NCBI RefSeq assembly: GCF_014646095.1
Contig: NZ_BMMU01000008.1
Span: 1-64,000 of the forward strand
Direction: 5' to 3'
Source of the DNA: Streptomyces lacrimifluminis
GTDB lineage: Bacteria; Actinomycetota; Actinomycetes; Streptomycetales; Streptomycetaceae
DNA length: 64,000 nucleotides
A model generated the notes under the pieces. That model was given only the letters and a program-made list of their open reading frames with translations. It had not been told where the DNA came from and did no database searches. This document shows positions 41,953 through 49,649 of the stretch, piece by piece. Each line of letters opens with the position of its first letter. Position 1 is the first letter of the stretch. A program made the position numbers and the translations under genes.

Positions 41953-43575
41953 TCAGCGCTGTTGTTGCAGGTACGGCTGGAGGTGGTGCAGCCGGGTGTG
42001 GTGGTCCGGGTGCGAGGAGAGCAGCTTGCTCAGCGGGCTCTCCTGCGGTGCCACCCCGTTGTTGAGCGCCGTGAGCGCGGCCGTCTGCCGCTGTTCCTCC
42101 TGGTGCAGCTTGTCGAGTACGGAGGCCAGCATCGGGGCGAAGCCGAGGGCCGCCGCGTGCTCGTCGGCGCGGAGTTCTGCGCGGCGGCCTACTGCGGCGA
42201 GCGCGTACGGCACGCCGAGGATCAGCAGGGGCAGGCCGTACAGGGTGCTGACGGTCGCCATGGCGATGCCGCCGAGGACGAGCACGACGAAGCCGACGCC
42301 GAAGCAGGAGAAGGCGCGGGACACCTTGAACACGATCACGGAGAAGGCGCGCAGGAACCGCCAGGCGAGGCGGCCGGGCTGCGCGTACCAGTAGCCGAGC
42401 AGCCCCGACCAGGCGTGGCCGCCGACGTGGTGGCCCAGCTCGTGTGCCATGACGGCGGCGAGTTCGCCGTTGGGCAGCTCGTTCATGGCGAAGCGGGTGA
42501 CGCCGACGATGTGGCCGGCCGCGGCGACCGCGTTCAGGCCGTCGCTGTCCTCGACCCAGAGCTCGTAGTTGCGGCCCTCGACACCCGCGCGGGCGGTGAC
42601 CTCACGCCAGACGGGTTCGAGTTTGGCTCGTTCTTGTGGAGTGGGGTGGCGCAGGTGGAGCAAACGGCGCGCGAGGGCGCTTTCGGTGGGCCTGTGGAAG
42701 ACGAGTGCGCCGCTCAGTATCCAGACGATGATCACGAGGACGGCGAGGTCGCCGAAGAAGAGGGAGAACATGCTGACGACGAGGAGGCTGCAGAGGAAGT
42801 TCGGCAGGTAGAGGAGGAGGTTGCCCACGGCGGTGGCGTCGGTACGACGCTGCTGGGAGGAGATGTGGACGCGCCCGCGGTCGGTGGAGATGTGGTGGGG
42901 GTGCGTGGCGGCGTCCGCCGGGGCTGGAGGAGAGGTGGGGCTCGCCGCGGGGGGCGTGAAGGGAGAGGTGGGTGTGGTCGGGGGTTGCTGCGGGGGAGCG
43001 TACTGCGGGGGGATGGGCTGGGCGGTTGCCTGGGGGTAGGGCGGGGGCTGGTTCTGGGCCGCGCCGGGGTAGGTGGGCGGCTGAGGCTGGTTCGGGGTCG
43101 TGCCCGGGTAGGTCGGGGGCTGGGCGGTGCCGGGGTACGGGGGTGGTGCGGTCGCGCTGGGGTGGGCCGGGGGTTGGGAGCTGTCCGGGTACTGGGGTGG
43201 TGCGGCTGCGCCCGGGTAGGTTGGGGGCTGGGCGGAGCCCGGGTACGTGGGCGGCTCGGTCGCGCCCGGGTAGGCCGGGGGCTCGGTGAAGCGCGCGTGC
43301 TGGGGCTGTTGGGCCGGGCCGGGGTACGAGGGCTGTTGGGCCGCCGGGGCAGGGTACGCGGGTGGTTGGGGCGAGCCCGGGTAGGCCGGAGTCTGAGCGG
43401 TGCCCTCGTACTGGGGTGGTTGTCGCGTGTCCTGCGGGTACGGGGGCGCGGGGTGGCCGGGGTACTGCGGTGGGGGCGAGGGCGGGGTTGCTGTCTGCTC
43501 GGGGTATGTCGGCGGGAACAGGGGCTGCTCGGAGGGCTCGGGGTATTCCGGTGGTGACGAGGGTGGCTGGGGCAT
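41953..43575 (-). CDS. M48-family metalloprotease with long Pro/Tyr/Gly-rich N-terminus
   Basis: Membrane-anchored zinc protease, 540 residues, last gene of the five-gene cassette. Residues ~1-225 are low complexity: more than ten degenerate PPxYPG units with Gln, Ser, Ala spacers. A transmembrane pair (~250-295: LLLYLPNFLCSLLVVSMFSLFFG and AVLVIIVWILSGALVF) precedes the catalytic motif HELGH (H378, E379, H382); another hydrophobic pair lies at ~405-450, then RAELRADEHAAALGF, which supplies the third zinc ligand and DxxA. All catalytic residues are intact. ATG 43575 has GAAGGAAG upstream. The repeat leader is absent from ordinary HtpX (compare 14819-15682) and suggests protein-protein contacts. 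Role inferred from context: processing at the membrane within the system. Confidence 0.8.
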   Translation of the reverse strand: MPQPPSSPPEYPEPSEQPLFPPTYPEQTATPPSPPPQYPGHPAPPYPQDTRQPPQYEGTAQTPAYPGSPQPPAYPAPAAQQPSYPGPAQQPQHARFTEPPAYPGATEPPTYPGSAQPPTYPGAAAPPQYPDSSQPPAHPSATAPPPYPGTAQPPTYPGTTPNQPQPPTYPGAAQNQPPPYPQATAQPIPPQYAPPQQPPTTPTSPFTPPAASPTSPPAPADAATHPHHISTDRGRVHISSQQRRTDATAVGNLLLYLPNFLCSLLVVSMFSLFFGDLAVLVIIVWILSGALVFHRPTESALARRLLHLRHPTPQERAKLEPVWREVTARAGVEGRNYELWVEDSDGLNAVAAAGHIVGVTRFAMNELPNGELAAVMAHELGHHVGGHAWSGLLGYWYAQPGRLAWRFLRAFSVIVFKVSRAFSCFGVGFVVLVLGGIAMATVSTLYGLPLLILGVPYALAAVGRRAELRADEHAAALGFAPMLASVLDKLHQEEQRQTAALTALNNGVAPQESPLSKLLSSHPDHHTRLHHLQPYLQQQR

Positions 43576-43621
43576 GGTCTTCCTTCACCTGCGGGGACGG
43601 CGACTGAGCGGTCCGTTGTGT

Positions 43622-44170
43622 TCAGCCGATGAGCAGTGAGGCGGGGAGGAGCAGCGTGCCGGTGCAGAAGGAGATCAGGCCGGTACGGATCCACTGGTGC
43701 TTGCGTGCGGCGATGCGGCTCGTCTCGCTGAGCGCCGAGGTGAGCGCGGCCGTGGGGTCGCGCTGGGTGTCGGCGAGTGCTGCCTCCAACTGGCCGAGCC
43801 GCACGGCCTGTTGGATGTCGCCGAAGTAGGAGAGGGGCTGGCCCGGAGCCCACGGTTCGGAGCGGTAGCGGGGCAGGACGGCGAGGAGCAGCGAGAACAG
43901 GGACAGCACCAGGGACGCGACCCCGAGGGCCCAGACGACGGTGCCGAAAGTGGTGAGCGCTGCCGGGTTCCAGTCGCGCGCGGCGAGCAGCCCGCTGGAC
44001 ACACCGGCGGTCATTCCCAGAGCGGCGACCAGCACGGACGCCTTGGTGTCGGCGCGGGCGATCTCCGTACGGAGGTCCGCGAGGAGGCGCTCGCAGAGCT
44101 GGGTCTGGTCGGCGGGCGTGGTGGCCGGTGGGGGCGGTGCCGGGGTGGGGCGGGGGTCGAGCGTCGTCAT
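43622..44170 (-). CDS. Pycsar effector-like (DUF5706/PycTM-type) membrane protein
   Basis: Small membrane protein of 182 residues. After a Pro-rich start (~1-20) a helix runs into the motif IARADTKASVLVAALGMTAG, in which D41 and K43 lie at the start of the first membrane helix (~44-62); a second hydrophobic helix is at ~74-99, and a third (~161-181) follows RIAARKHQWIRTGLISF. The ADTKAS start and the final KHxWIR helix are what I know from the DUF5706/Pycsar-effector family, whose members disrupt the membrane when a cyclic pyrimidine nucleotide is made. Its ATG overlaps the stop of the preceding gene (ATGA). Assignment is from motif recall and needs a profile search. Confidence 0.72.
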   Translation of the reverse strand: MTTLDPRPTPAPPPPATTPADQTQLCERLLADLRTEIARADTKASVLVAALGMTAGVSSGLLAARDWNPAALTTFGTVVWALGVASLVLSLFSLLLAVLPRYRSEPWAPGQPLSYFGDIQQAVRLGQLEAALADTQRDPTAALTSALSETSRIAARKHQWIRTGLISFCTGTLLLPASLLIG

Positions 44171-45927
44171 GTGGCGCTGCCTGCCCTGTCCTCCTTGGCG
44201 CCGGCATCCGGGCCCTCGGCGGGCTCGTCCGGCGCCGCGTTCTGCTGGTCGGGGAGGGTCGGGGTGCTGCCGTAGCCCGGTGGCGGCTGCCAGACGGGGG
44301 CCGCGGGAGTGCCGTAGGCGCCCGGTGACGGGGGAGCGGAGTACGGCTGCTGGTACGGCGGGGGAGTGGGCGGGACCGGCGGGGCGTAGCCGGGCGTCGC
44401 GGGGAGCGTGGGAGCCCCGGGGAAGCCGACGGGGCCCGGGGCGTCGTACGCGGAGGCGGCTCCGTAGGGCGTGGTGGGGCCCGGGGCGGGCGCGGGTGGC
44501 TGCGGGGCGCCCTGGTACGGGCTCGGCGGGGGCTGGGTCTCCTGGGTCCCCTGGACGGCCGGGGTGGCCGTCGGCCACGCGGGCGAGGCGCTCGGCGGTG
44601 GCGTCGGCGGCTGGGTCGCCCGGGCCGGGGGCGCGTCGCTCGGGGGCTGGTCGGTGGGCTCGGTGTGGCCGGGGTGCGCGTACGCGGGGTCGGGTCGGGC
44701 CGGGCCGGATCCCGGTTGCCCGGGGACGAAGCCGGGCTGGGCGGGCGCCCCCTGGCCGTAGCCCGCGTACGGGTCGCCCAGGGCCGGGTCGCCGCCCGGG
44801 AGTGGGGGAGGTGTCTGGGGGACGCCCGGGAGGCGTTGGGTGAGGATGTCGCTGACTGTGCGCAGGGCCAGTTGTTTGGGGCCCTCCAGCTCGAACTTCT
44901 CCGCGTTGTCGCCGTGCAGCAGGTCCTTCACCAGGTCCATCTGGGCCTGGATCATGCGGAGTTGGTCGTCGCGCATGCTCGTCATGACCATGCGGGAGTC
45001 CTCCGGGTGCTGGGCCAGATGGAGGGCCCACTGCTGGACCCCGCCCTGGGACAGGTGCCACTGGTAGTAGGCGATCTTCTCCGACTCGATCCTCTGCAAC
45101 TCCAGCTCCTGGTGGCCCTGTTGGATGGAGATCTGGTGCTGCTGGCCGCTCTGCAGGGCCGCCTGCTCGTATGCCCAGCGCTGCTGCTGGAGGGCCAGGT
45201 GCTGATTCTGGGCGCCGTACGCCATCGCGCGTTCGATCTGGAGGGCGTCCTGCCCGCGGTTGCGGCGGTCCACCTCCACGTCGATCTCGGAGCCGCGCTG
45301 GGCCGCCCGTACCTGCTCGGTCGCCGAGTGGTCGATGGCCTGCAGGCGGCGCTGGTGGTCGATGTTCTCCTGGTCGCGCCGCAGGCGCAGGGTCCAGGTG
45401 GCCTGGAGGCCGGCCGGGGCGCCCAGCGGGCCCAGGACGTTGATCGCCTGGAGGAGCTCCCCCTCCGCCGCCGCGCTGTCCGTGATCGGGAAGCGCCGGC
45501 TCACCGGGCGTGCCGCGCGCTGGAGTTCGCCGATGAGCAGGCCCGGTACGTCCCGGTGGCCGCTGCCCACGAACCGGGCCGGGTCGATGACCTGCCAGGA
45601 CATGTCGATCTCGGCCGAGAACTCGAACGCGTCGTTGTCGCTGGGGAGCGTGAGCGTGCCGGAGAACGGGTGCACGCCCATGTCGACCTCGTACACCGCC
45701 GTGTAGTGCCGGGCCGCGATCTCGCTGCGTGTCGGGCGGCGGGGCGGGAGATAGGCCTCGTAGCCGCCCTTGGCGGTAGAGAAGACGAGCGCGTGGTCGA
45801 TGCGGACCGTCGACTTCAGGGAGAGTTCGAAGCGCGACAGCTGGCGGACCGTGAGTACGGGGTCGATCAGCTGGGTGTGCCGGTCGGCGGACTGCTGCCA
45901 CTCGGGCGGGCGGTGGAAGACGGGCAT
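44167..45927 (-). CDS. possible SPFH/band-7-like protein with coiled coil and Pro-rich tail
   Basis: Protein of 586 residues. Residues ~1-180 alternate beta strands and helices (HALVFSTAKGGYEAYLPP; YTAVYEVDMGVHPFSGTLTLPSDNDAFEFSAEIDMSW, in parts; VPGLLIGELQRAARPVSRRFPI), similar in layout to a band-7 domain. Residues ~185-350 are a Gln/Glu/Arg-rich coiled coil (QALQIERAM.., QQHQISIQQGHQELELQRIE). From ~370 to the end the chain is Pro/Gly/Tyr/Gln-rich, like the M48 leader. No transmembrane helix is evident. ATG 45927 follows GAGGAG. I do not recognise the family with certainty; a membrane-scaffold role is inference. Confidence 0.6.
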   Translation of the reverse strand: MPVFHRPPEWQQSADRHTQLIDPVLTVRQLSRFELSLKSTVRIDHALVFSTAKGGYEAYLPPRRPTRSEIAARHYTAVYEVDMGVHPFSGTLTLPSDNDAFEFSAEIDMSWQVIDPARFVGSGHRDVPGLLIGELQRAARPVSRRFPITDSAAAEGELLQAINVLGPLGAPAGLQATWTLRLRRDQENIDHQRRLQAIDHSATEQVRAAQRGSEIDVEVDRRNRGQDALQIERAMAYGAQNQHLALQQQRWAYEQAALQSGQQHQISIQQGHQELELQRIESEKIAYYQWHLSQGGVQQWALHLAQHPEDSRMVMTSMRDDQLRMIQAQMDLVKDLLHGDNAEKFELEGPKQLALRTVSDILTQRLPGVPQTPPPLPGGDPALGDPYAGYGQGAPAQPGFVPGQPGSGPARPDPAYAHPGHTEPTDQPPSDAPPARATQPPTPPPSASPAWPTATPAVQGTQETQPPPSPYQGAPQPPAPAPGPTTPYGAASAYDAPGPVGFPGAPTLPATPGYAPPVPPTPPPYQQPYSAPPSPGAYGTPAAPVWQPPPGYGSTPTLPDQQNAAPDEPAEGPDAGAKEDRAGSAT

Positions 45928-45962
45928 CGTGCGTCGCTCCTCGGTGGGCGGGGACGTGGCTG

Positions 45963-48296
45963 CTAGCGGACGGGAAGCGTCGTCAGGAGGCGGGCCGCCA
46001 CCGCGGGCGGGGGCGCGCCGTCCTCGCCCGGCATCGTCCGCAGGAGGTGGCCCAGGCGCTGGTACTCCGCCGGGGTGGTGACCAGGGCCGGGAGAAGGGC
46101 CGCCAGGGCCCACTCCGTGGCCGTGGAGCGGTCGGCGATGAGGATCCACTCGCGCAGGACGTCCAGGGCGGGCCGGGTCGCGTTCGGGTCGCCCAGCGCC
46201 GCCCGCCACAGGAACGGGATGTCGCGGGCGGCGGCCGAGCCCTCGGTGGCCGCCTGTGCGTACCAGCCGAGGACCAGCGGATGGCCGTACCGCTCGTCGT
46301 CCTGGGTGTGGCGGCAGGCGCTGACGAAGCCGCCGACGGTCAGGTCGTGCACCGGGCGGTCGTCGGCGAGGTGTGCGCGCAGTTCGGCGAGGACACGGTC
46401 GCCGGCCTCGGAGAGGAGCAACAGGGCGACGGCCTCGGCGAGTTCGCGGGCCATCTCGCGGTCGGAGTCGTCCGGGTCGGCGAGGTCCCGGCGCAGGCCG
46501 CGGGCAGCTGTGCGCAGCGCGGCGAGGGCCTGTTCGGGGCGTTCGGCGCCGATCAGCGCGTACGCCCGGACGGCCACCCAGCGCAGTCGCCGGTTCTCGC
46601 CCCTGGACCACTCGTCGAGGATGCGCGGGATGTTCGGCGTGTCGATGAGGTGGGCGAGGGTGAGCGCGTTGACGGCCACCAGGCGGTGCCGGAAGCGCTG
46701 GGAGGTCGCCCAGGGTTCGATGACCAGGGCCATGGCCGAGGGGAGGTCCGTGCGGGCCAGGACGGCCACTGTGGACGCGGCCCGGGTGCGGACGAGAGGA
46801 CGGCCGTCGTCGGCCAGGCGGCGCAGCCAGTCGATCAGCGCGGGGCGCGCCGAGGGGTGGCCCGTCCAGACCTCGCGCAGCAGTACGAGGGAGGCGCGGT
46901 CGTCGGTGAACCGGGCCTTCTGCTGGGTCACCGGGCCCCACTCGGTGTGCTCGTCGTCCTCGTACCGCTCGGCACGGGCGAGTTGGAGGCGTTTGCCGAT
47001 GTGGGTGCCGAAGACGGGGACCTCGGGGACGCCCGCCGGGTTCTGGGTCCGCTGGAGGAACCGGTAGAGCAGATCGCTGAGTTCGGCGGTGAGGGCGTAG
47101 GGGCCGTCGTCGAACGCGGCCAGCGCGACCAGGAACGCCTTGTCACGCAGATGGATCGACGCCTCGTCCTCCTCGAACCACTCCTGGACCTGGTTCTCCA
47201 GGGAGATCAGGGAGAACTGGGCGACGGCGTTCTCGGTGACCTCGCCGGCCGCGTACCGGCCGAGCAACTGGGCGAACGCGGCGACCTCGCGGAGCTGGTG
47301 GCTGCGACTCAGGAACGCGGTGACGTCCGGAAGCTCGAGCAGCTTCGCCGCAGTCGCCTCGTCGTCGACCCGGGTGCGGAGGTGGGCGGCCAGGACGTCC
47401 GCCGTCCGCGGCGGCTGCCAGTTGACGACCGGTACGTCCTCCAGGACGGCCGTCGGACCGACGGTGACGACGAGGTACGCGTCCCGCGCGGTCAGACGGT
47501 CGCGGGCGGCGAGGAGGTGGTGCTCGCGGAGGGGGCGGTCGCGGCGGGTGACGAGGTCGGCGAGGACGTAACCGCGGGGGCGGGCTGTGCCTACGCCGTT
47601 GGTGTCTCCGGTGGCTTCGCCGTTGGTTTCTCGGGTGGTCTCTCCGGCGGTTCCGTCGGCTGTTCTCTCGGCGGTTCCGACCGGTGTGGTGAACCTGTCC
47701 GCCAGGGCCCCCGGGTTCGTGTCGCGGTCGAGCGTGTGTACGGGGGCCGCCCCGAGCCGGTGCAGGAGCATCAGGGCGGCCGTGTGTCTGCCGGTGAAGC
47801 GGGCGCCCGACAGGACGAGGACGCGGTCCCTGCGCAGGCGGGCCAGCAGGGCCTGGACGGTCGAGTCGGCGGCGACGAACGAGGCGGCGAGCCGGTCGAG
47901 CGTGCTCTGCGGGACCTCACCGGAGGCGGAGGCGGCGGCGGACGGGGCGGAGAACCCGGGTATCGACCACTGGTGGATCTCGGTCTTGCTGCCCATGATC
48001 ACGTCACCCGCGACCTGACCGCCGCTGACGCCGTGCTGGCTGCCGCCGACCACGCTGCCGCCGAAGCGGGAACGGTCGCCGACGTTCATGGTCCTGGGGC
48101 TGTGGTCGATCAGGTCGCGCCGCGCCGACCAGGCGGTCTGGGGCTGCTCGCGTTCCTCCGATCCCTCGGAGCCCTCGGCTTCCCCGGACTCCTTCGAGTC
48201 CTTGGCGGCGCCGTCTCTGCCGTCCTTGCCGTCGGCGGAGGCGGACGGGTCCGCCGGCCCGGGGCGGGCGGCCTCCGCCGCGTCCGGGGTGCTCAT
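45963..48296 (-). CDS. HEAT-repeat protein with degenerate P-loop and shared Gly-rich motif
   Basis: Large soluble protein of 777 residues. Residues 1-60 are acidic and disordered-looking; residues 79-99 form the glycine-rich motif GGSVVxGxQHGVSGGQV..GDV, almost identical to the tail of the preceding cyclase-like protein. RVLVLSGARFTGRHTAALMLLHRL (about 158-180) resembles a Walker A strand-loop-helix in which Lys is replaced by Arg (G164..G169-R170-H171-T172), so ATP hydrolysis is doubtful. From ~480 onward, repeated amphipathic helices (e.g. RPALIDWLRRLADDGRPLVRTRAASTVAVLART, in parts) indicate HEAT repeats. ATG 48296 overlaps the cyclase stop by four bases. It could be an adaptor or sensor for the system; no known name. 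Confidence 0.65.
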   Translation of the reverse strand: MSTPDAAEAARPGPADPSASADGKDGRDGAAKDSKESGEAEGSEGSEEREQPQTAWSARRDLIDHSPRTMNVGDRSRFGGSVVGGSQHGVSGGQVAGDVIMGSKTEIHQWSIPGFSAPSAAASASGEVPQSTLDRLAASFVAADSTVQALLARLRRDRVLVLSGARFTGRHTAALMLLHRLGAAPVHTLDRDTNPGALADRFTTPVGTAERTADGTAGETTRETNGEATGDTNGVGTARPRGYVLADLVTRRDRPLREHHLLAARDRLTARDAYLVVTVGPTAVLEDVPVVNWQPPRTADVLAAHLRTRVDDEATAAKLLELPDVTAFLSRSHQLREVAAFAQLLGRYAAGEVTENAVAQFSLISLENQVQEWFEEDEASIHLRDKAFLVALAAFDDGPYALTAELSDLLYRFLQRTQNPAGVPEVPVFGTHIGKRLQLARAERYEDDEHTEWGPVTQQKARFTDDRASLVLLREVWTGHPSARPALIDWLRRLADDGRPLVRTRAASTVAVLARTDLPSAMALVIEPWATSQRFRHRLVAVNALTLAHLIDTPNIPRILDEWSRGENRRLRWVAVRAYALIGAERPEQALAALRTAARGLRRDLADPDDSDREMARELAEAVALLLLSEAGDRVLAELRAHLADDRPVHDLTVGGFVSACRHTQDDERYGHPLVLGWYAQAATEGSAAARDIPFLWRAALGDPNATRPALDVLREWILIADRSTATEWALAALLPALVTTPAEYQRLGHLLRTMPGEDGAPPPAVAARLLTTLPVR

Positions 48297-49189
48297 GAGC
48301 CGTCACCCCCGTTGCGGCCACCCAGGTTGACGTCTCCGGTGACCTGGCCGCCACTGACGCCGTGCTGGTCGCCCGTCACCACGCTGCCGCCGATGTTCAC
48401 GGCGCCGTTGAAGTTGAGGACGGGGCCCGGGGCGGGACGGCTCTCGGGGGAGGCGCCCTGCGCGGGGACTCTCGGTGCCGCCGTCGCTTCCTCCGGCGTC
48501 GGTGGGGTCCGTGGCGCCGGGCGGTCCCCCGGACCGCCCGGCGCCTCCCCCGCCCCCGTGTCACGGTGGTCCTGGTCGGCCGGGCCGACGCTGCCGGCCG
48601 GGGCTGCCTGGTGGCCGCTGGGCAGCGGGCCGTGCAGCCAGGCCCTCATCGGGCCGTTCTTGGTGTCGACCCCGACCGGGTGGAACTCGGCGGCCGGGAT
48701 GCCGCGGTGGTCGTGCCGTACGACGCCGGTGTACAGGGCGTCCGACACGATCAGGGCGAAGTCCTGGGGGCGTTCGCGCAGGGCCGCCCGCAGCAGCTGG
48801 GCGTCCAGCAGCCGACAGGCGTTGTTCAGGTCGGTGCCGACCCAGCCGTCGTGCTCGTCCACGGCCACGTACCCGGTGGCGACGACACCGCGCAGCCGGA
48901 TCTGGGCCGAGCTGGACGCCATCCGGTTGACGGCCCACAACTGCGCCGGCACCTCCACGAGCAGGGCGCGCAGCAGGGCGGTGACCGGGGCGTTCGCGTC
49001 GATGAGCTCCATCACGGAGTCTCCGCGGTCGGCGCGCAGGCGACGGGTCTCGTCGATGCCGGCGCTTTCGAGTGCGCGGTCGGTGATGTCGTAGAGCATG
49101 CGCCGCAGGTACGCCTGTTCCACGTCGTCCCGGTCGCTGAACCTCTCTATGTCCAGCAGCAGGATCGTGCGGCTCACGGGGTCGGTCAT
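48293..49189 (-). CDS. class III nucleotidyl cyclase-like protein with C-terminal Gly-rich motif
   Basis: Protein of 298 residues, first gene of the cassette. Residues ~5-190 follow the class III cyclase fold: TILLLDIERFSDRDD supplies metal-binding D13, RADRGDSVMEL supplies D57, QIRLRGVVATG matches the vRiGihtG strand, and VGTDLNNACRLLDA gives the transition-state pair N122 and R126. Thus the main catalytic positions are intact; base-selecting residues cannot be assigned by eye. A Pro/Ala linker (~190-255) leads to the motif at 267-287, repeated in the next protein. ATG 49189 follows AAGGGCG; the open frame continues upstream without coding character. It could be a Pycsar-type pyrimidine cyclase (inference from its neighbour). 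Confidence 0.72.
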   Translation of the reverse strand: MTDPVSRTILLLDIERFSDRDDVEQAYLRRMLYDITDRALESAGIDETRRLRADRGDSVMELIDANAPVTALLRALLVEVPAQLWAVNRMASSSAQIRLRGVVATGYVAVDEHDGWVGTDLNNACRLLDAQLLRAALRERPQDFALIVSDALYTGVVRHDHRGIPAAEFHPVGVDTKNGPMRAWLHGPLPSGHQAAPAGSVGPADQDHRDTGAGEAPGGPGDRPAPRTPPTPEEATAAPRVPAQGASPESRPAPGPVLNFNGAVNIGGSVVTGDQHGVSGGQVTGDVNLGGRNGGDGS

Positions 49190-49330
49190 GGTCGCCCTTC
49201 GACACGGGGTTGCTTGCAGCAGCGTGGCGGGTGGGGGCGGGGGTGTGTGAGGGCGGATGACGCAGTCGGAGTGTGACGGGGTACACAGAAGGGGTGTTCG
49301 AGACTGAGGTCGGCTGGGGTTGCCGTCTGC

Positions 49331-49397
49331 TGGGGGCGCTGCCCCCAGACCCCCGTTCGCGCTGAACGCGCTCGTCCTCGATCGCCGGACGGGCTGG
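49331..49397 (-). repeat. dispersed palindromic intergenic repeat, copy 2
   Basis: Reverse-complement counterpart of 1800-1884, lacking that copy's internal insertion. It ends in TGGGGGC-GCT-GCCCCCA, a 7-bp stem, and could act as a terminator of the Crp-type gene or simply as a mobile palindrome. It lies in the 460-base gap upstream of the cyclase cassette. Confidence 0.6.
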
Positions 49398-49410
49398 AGA
49401 TGCGGGCCGG

Positions 49411-49554
49411 TGCTTGAGACGCCGAGACCGGCGGCTGAGACGCCGAGAGCGGCAGAGGATGCCCAGGCCGACGGCTGAGGTACAGAGACCGGCAGCGGAT
49501 GCCAAGGCCGACGCCGGCGATGCCAAGGCCGGCGGCTGAGATGCCGAGGCCTGT
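49411..49554 (+). repeat. degenerate ~20-base tandem array
   Basis: Seven diverged units of 19-23 bases with approximate consensus CTGAGATGCCGAGGCCGGCGG follow one another, with alternate units more alike (a ~40-base higher period). The array lies between the Crp-type gene and the cyclase cassette. No coding function is apparent. Confidence 0.6.
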
Positions 49555-49649
49555 GCTGAAGGGATGCGGCGAACGGGTCGGCGGCGGGGAACGCGCGGGC
49601 TGGGATGCATCGGCCGCGTCTGTTGGAGCGCCGGATGCGCTGCACCCCG

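Noticed and set aside
43000..43560. Possible CRISPR or minisatellite from the regular CGGGTA/GGTGGG pattern
   Set aside because: The periodicity is codon-level: it encodes degenerate PPxYPG protein repeats in the M48 leader, with no constant repeat and unique spacers.
46047..49094. Plus-strand open frame of 1015 codons across the HEAT and cyclase genes
   Set aside because: It runs opposite two genes with recognisable motifs and clean overlaps; the translation is Gly/Arg/Ala-rich noise.
49190..49645. N-terminal extension of the cyclase-like protein by 152 residues
   Set aside because: The stretch covers the dispersed repeat and tandem array, lacks domain-like sequence, and a good ribosome binding site precedes the internal ATG at 49189.
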